From the NCBI RefSeq assembly GCF_030547685.1, contig NZ_JAUOQM010000038.1:32857-96856 (forward strand): a DNA stretch of 64,000 nucleotides, in the 5' to 3' direction. Shown piece by piece: positions 62,172 through 64,000 of the stretch (within the stretch, counting starts at the first letter, position 1; every line of letters starts with the position of its first letter). This stretch comes from Gilvimarinus sp. 2_MG-2023 (GTDB lineage Bacteria > Pseudomonadota > Gammaproteobacteria > Pseudomonadales > Cellvibrionaceae). The notes beneath the pieces are model-generated. The model saw nothing but the letters and a program-made list of their open reading frames with translations. It was not told the origin of the DNA and made no database searches. The position numbers were made by a program, and so were the translations under genes.

Positions 62172-63707
62172 TTATATCTTAAACCTTCCAACCATTTCTG
62201 ACATCTGTTTTGCCATTTTGGCGAGGTTTACACTGTTTGAAGTAATACGACCCGAGCTCTCTGCAGTACTTTGAGCAACACCCGATACACTGTCAATGTT
62301 CATCTCAATTTGCTGTGTAGCGGCAGACTGCTGCTCTGAGGCCGCAGCTATTTGGTTAGTACGGTCGCGGATTTCACCCACGTAGTTGGTAATTTCTTCC
62401 AGTGCGTCGGTTGCCTCACCGGCCTTAGTCACCGAGGCATCCGCCTGGGTAGTGCCCGCTGTCATCATTTCTACCGCTTCCGCGGAACCGGTTTGCAAAC
62501 GCTCGATCATCTCTTGAATTTCAGTGGTAGAGCTCTGGGTACGGGAAGCTAGGGTTCGCACCTCGTCGGCGACTACGGCAAAGCCTCGGCCCTGTTCACC
62601 GGCGCGCGCCGCCTCAATAGCCGCGTTAAGTGCCAGCAGGTTAGTTTGCTCGGCAATGCCGCGAATAACATCCAGAACAGTACCAATGGCCACGGTTTCT
62701 TGCCGCAGCCGATCAATCACCTCAGAGGCGGTTTTAATATCCGCCGAGAGACTTTGGATCTGGTTCATGGTGCTTTCTACGGTTTGCTTACCACTCATGG
62801 CCACTTGATCGGCCTGATGAGAGTTTTCTGCCGTTTCAGCGACGCGTTGGGTCACATCGGCAACCACACCGGCCATTTCTTTAATGGCAGTTACAATTTG
62901 CTGAATATCTGCCTGCTGAGAGGTAATCGATCGCTCGTTCTCTTGCGACAAGTTAGACAGTATATTGGCACTTTCGTCGACTTCCTCGGCCGTTTCAGCC
63001 ACGCTGGAGATAATATCGTGCAGTCGCTCGACAAACTTATTAAAGCAAACAGCCAGCTCACTGATTTCATCTGAGCCTTCTACCGGCAAGCGGCGCGTTA
63101 GATCACCTTCCCCTTCAGAAATGTCCCGCAGCGCACGAACAACATTGTTCACTGGCTTGATAATGCTGGCCTGTAGTAAAAACGCTAAACCTGCCGCAAT
63201 AATGCTGATAACAATTACCACCACGGTAGCGTCAAATACCGAATCGGAAATAACCTCATCCAGTTCAGCTAAATCAACATGGAAAGATATAGTACCCACC
63301 GAGCTACCATCGGACTTAATGGCTTCGGTGACAATAATTGCGTTGTCCAGCTCAACGATACCCGGACTATTAGGGCGCGAAGGCAGGCTAGTGGGCATTT
63401 GGTCGCCACCGGTGCCTGAGTACCAAGCGAAGGGTTTACCGTCGCTGTAAATTACCGCACCTAGCACGCGCTCGCTCGCTTTTAGTGCACCCAGCGAGGC
63501 GGTAACAGTCATATCGTCTTCAAACATAATGGCGCCAACACTGGCCTCACCGAGCACCTCGGCCAAAGAGCGCGAGTCTTCGACGATGGTTTCTTCCACC
63601 CGTGTGATACCAGAATTAACCGTAACGAAAGTCGTCACAATGACCGCAGCAATGCAGGTTAGGGTGACACTGAGTAGGATTTTCCACTTGAGAGATAAAT
63701 TATTCAC
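62172..63707 (-). CDS. Methyl-accepting chemotaxis protein
   Basis: A 511-aa receptor: helix (about 8-30), periplasmic sensor (about 31-155, with '[18 protein letters not shown]', a CHASE8-like mark), second helix (about 157-180), HAMP (about 181-235) and signalling domain with the hairpin tip '[20 protein letters not shown]' and '[13 protein letters not shown]'. It senses a periplasmic ligand or membrane state and feeds CheA. The C-terminal CheR-binding pentapeptide is absent. Confidence 0.92.
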   Translation of the reverse strand: MNNLSLKWKILLSVTLTCIAAVIVTTFVTVNSGITRVEETIVEDSRSLAEVLGEASVGAIMFEDDMTVTASLGALKASERVLGAVIYSDGKPFAWYSGTGGDQMPTSLPSRPNSPGIVELDNAIIVTEAIKSDGSSVGTISFHVDLAELDEVISDSVFDATVVVIVISIIAAGLAFLLQASIIKPVNNVVRALRDISEGEGDLTRRLPVEGSDEISELAVCFNKFVERLHDIISSVAETAEEVDESANILSNLSQENERSITSQQADIQQIVTAIKEMAGVVADVTQRVAETAENSHQADQVAMSGKQTVESTMNQIQSLSADIKTASEVIDRLRQETVAIGTVLDVIRGIAEQTNLLALNAAIEAARAGEQGRGFAVVADEVRTLASRTQSSTTEIQEMIERLQTGSAEAVEMMTAGTTQADASVTKAGEATDALEEITNYVGEIRDRTNQIAAASEQQSAATQQIEMNIDSVSGVAQSTAESSGRITSNSVNLAKMAKQMSEMVGRFKI

Positions 63708-63981
63708 AGCGTCCTCTTTTATAGCTATTTGGTGCGTTTATCAGGCCCCACTAAAAAGTTATAGGGGAGAGATCACTGATTCACAACACCCGATTTGGGT
63801 TCTGTATATGTATTATAATGCGCCATTCCCGAATATCGAGCTCAATGACGCTTCTTAACTAAGTAATTTGCTATATTAATCCATTAGCCCTTGTCTATTC
63901 ACTATATCAAGTCCCTGATGCCATCTATCTCACTTTATTGTAGACGTTAATAGCTATCGGCCTGTGGTGGGAAACCTTTAG
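63708..63981. other. Intergenic region upstream of the chemotaxis receptor gene
   Basis: About 270 bases with no convincing gene; the part next to 63708 should carry the receptor promoter. The far end runs into a heptamer repeat. Confidence 0.45.
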
Positions 63982-64000
63982 GGACGCTGGACGCTGGACG
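63982..64000. repeat. Start of a second heptamer repeat, cut by the window edge
   Basis: GGACG followed by two full CTGGACG units (63987-63993, 63994-64000) runs to the last base, so the array probably continues outside. The unit differs by one base from CTGAACG, the minus-strand form of the repeat at 39114-39177. Confidence 0.65.

Noticed and set aside
1..64000. tRNA, rRNA, insertion sequence, prophage or integrase
   Set aside because: I looked for these on both strands by eye and recognised none; a covariance-model search could still find a small RNA in 15394-16492 or 728-1519.

Overview
The window looks like chromosomal DNA of a marine, polysaccharide-degrading gammaproteobacterium, probably from the Cellvibrionaceae or a nearby group (Saccharophagus, Simiduia, Teredinibacter type). 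This placement rests on gene content, not on a marker gene: alginate lyases of families PL6 and PL7, a carbohydrate-type TonB-dependent receptor, a CBM5/12-PKD exported protein, a complete type II secretion operon, and several c-di-GMP proteins. No rRNA, tRNA, transposase, integrase or CRISPR array was seen.

Regions in order. (1) 1-543 is the 5' end of a secreted CBM5/12-PKD enzyme, probably a chitinase, leaving the window at base 1, with a NagR-like palindrome upstream. (2) 1520-11600 is an alginate-utilisation locus on the minus strand: TonB receptor, PL6 lyase, SDR (probable DEH reductase), an Nramp-fold permease without the metal-binding motifs, a GntK-type kinase and a PL7 lyase. A FadR-type GntR regulator (11671-12513) is divergent to it, with an 18-bp perfect palindrome before its gene. 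(3) A RIO kinase and a second PL7 lyase (a lipoprotein with an F5/8C-like domain) follow, then about 1.1 kb of AT-rich non-coding DNA and a GC-rich repeat-like element. (4) 16829-26125 is a tightly overlapping operon: small exported protein, three TPR proteins, small periplasmic protein, ExbB, two ExbDs and a TonB-like protein with an AgmX/PglI-type tail. It resembles the motor and periplasmic core of the Myxococcus Agl/Glt machinery. ApbE lies just upstream. (5) 27460-31990 holds a lipoprotein and two convergent c-di-GMP proteins. (6) 32203-45079 is a type II secretion operon gspC-N with an Asp-box (sialidase-like) gene between gspM and gspN and nine copies of a 7-bp repeat between gspF and gspG. 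(7) 45367-50688 holds a polysaccharide-lyase-like protein, a FemAB/GNAT-like protein, a CPBP membrane protein, a YebC-family protein and a thiol-redox group. (8) 50857-56343 holds small housekeeping and accessory genes, including an LpxR-like lipid A deacylase and a DTW-domain tRNA-modification enzyme. (9) 56515-59579 is a ybhP-clsB-ybhN phospholipid operon, followed by a sugar MFS transporter, a GtrA-like protein, a small exported protein and a chemotaxis receptor. The window ends in a second heptamer repeat.

The parts fit together as follows. The type II system probably exports the lyases and other carbohydrases. The TonB receptor takes up oligo-alginate, lyases cut it to unsaturated monouronate (DEH), the SDR reduces this to KDG, and the kinase and permease probably complete entry to central metabolism. 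The KDPG aldolase and a canonical KdgK are not in the window. Much of the alginate block and the 53-63 kb part looks richer in A+T than the 17-49 kb part; this is a visual impression, not a calculation.
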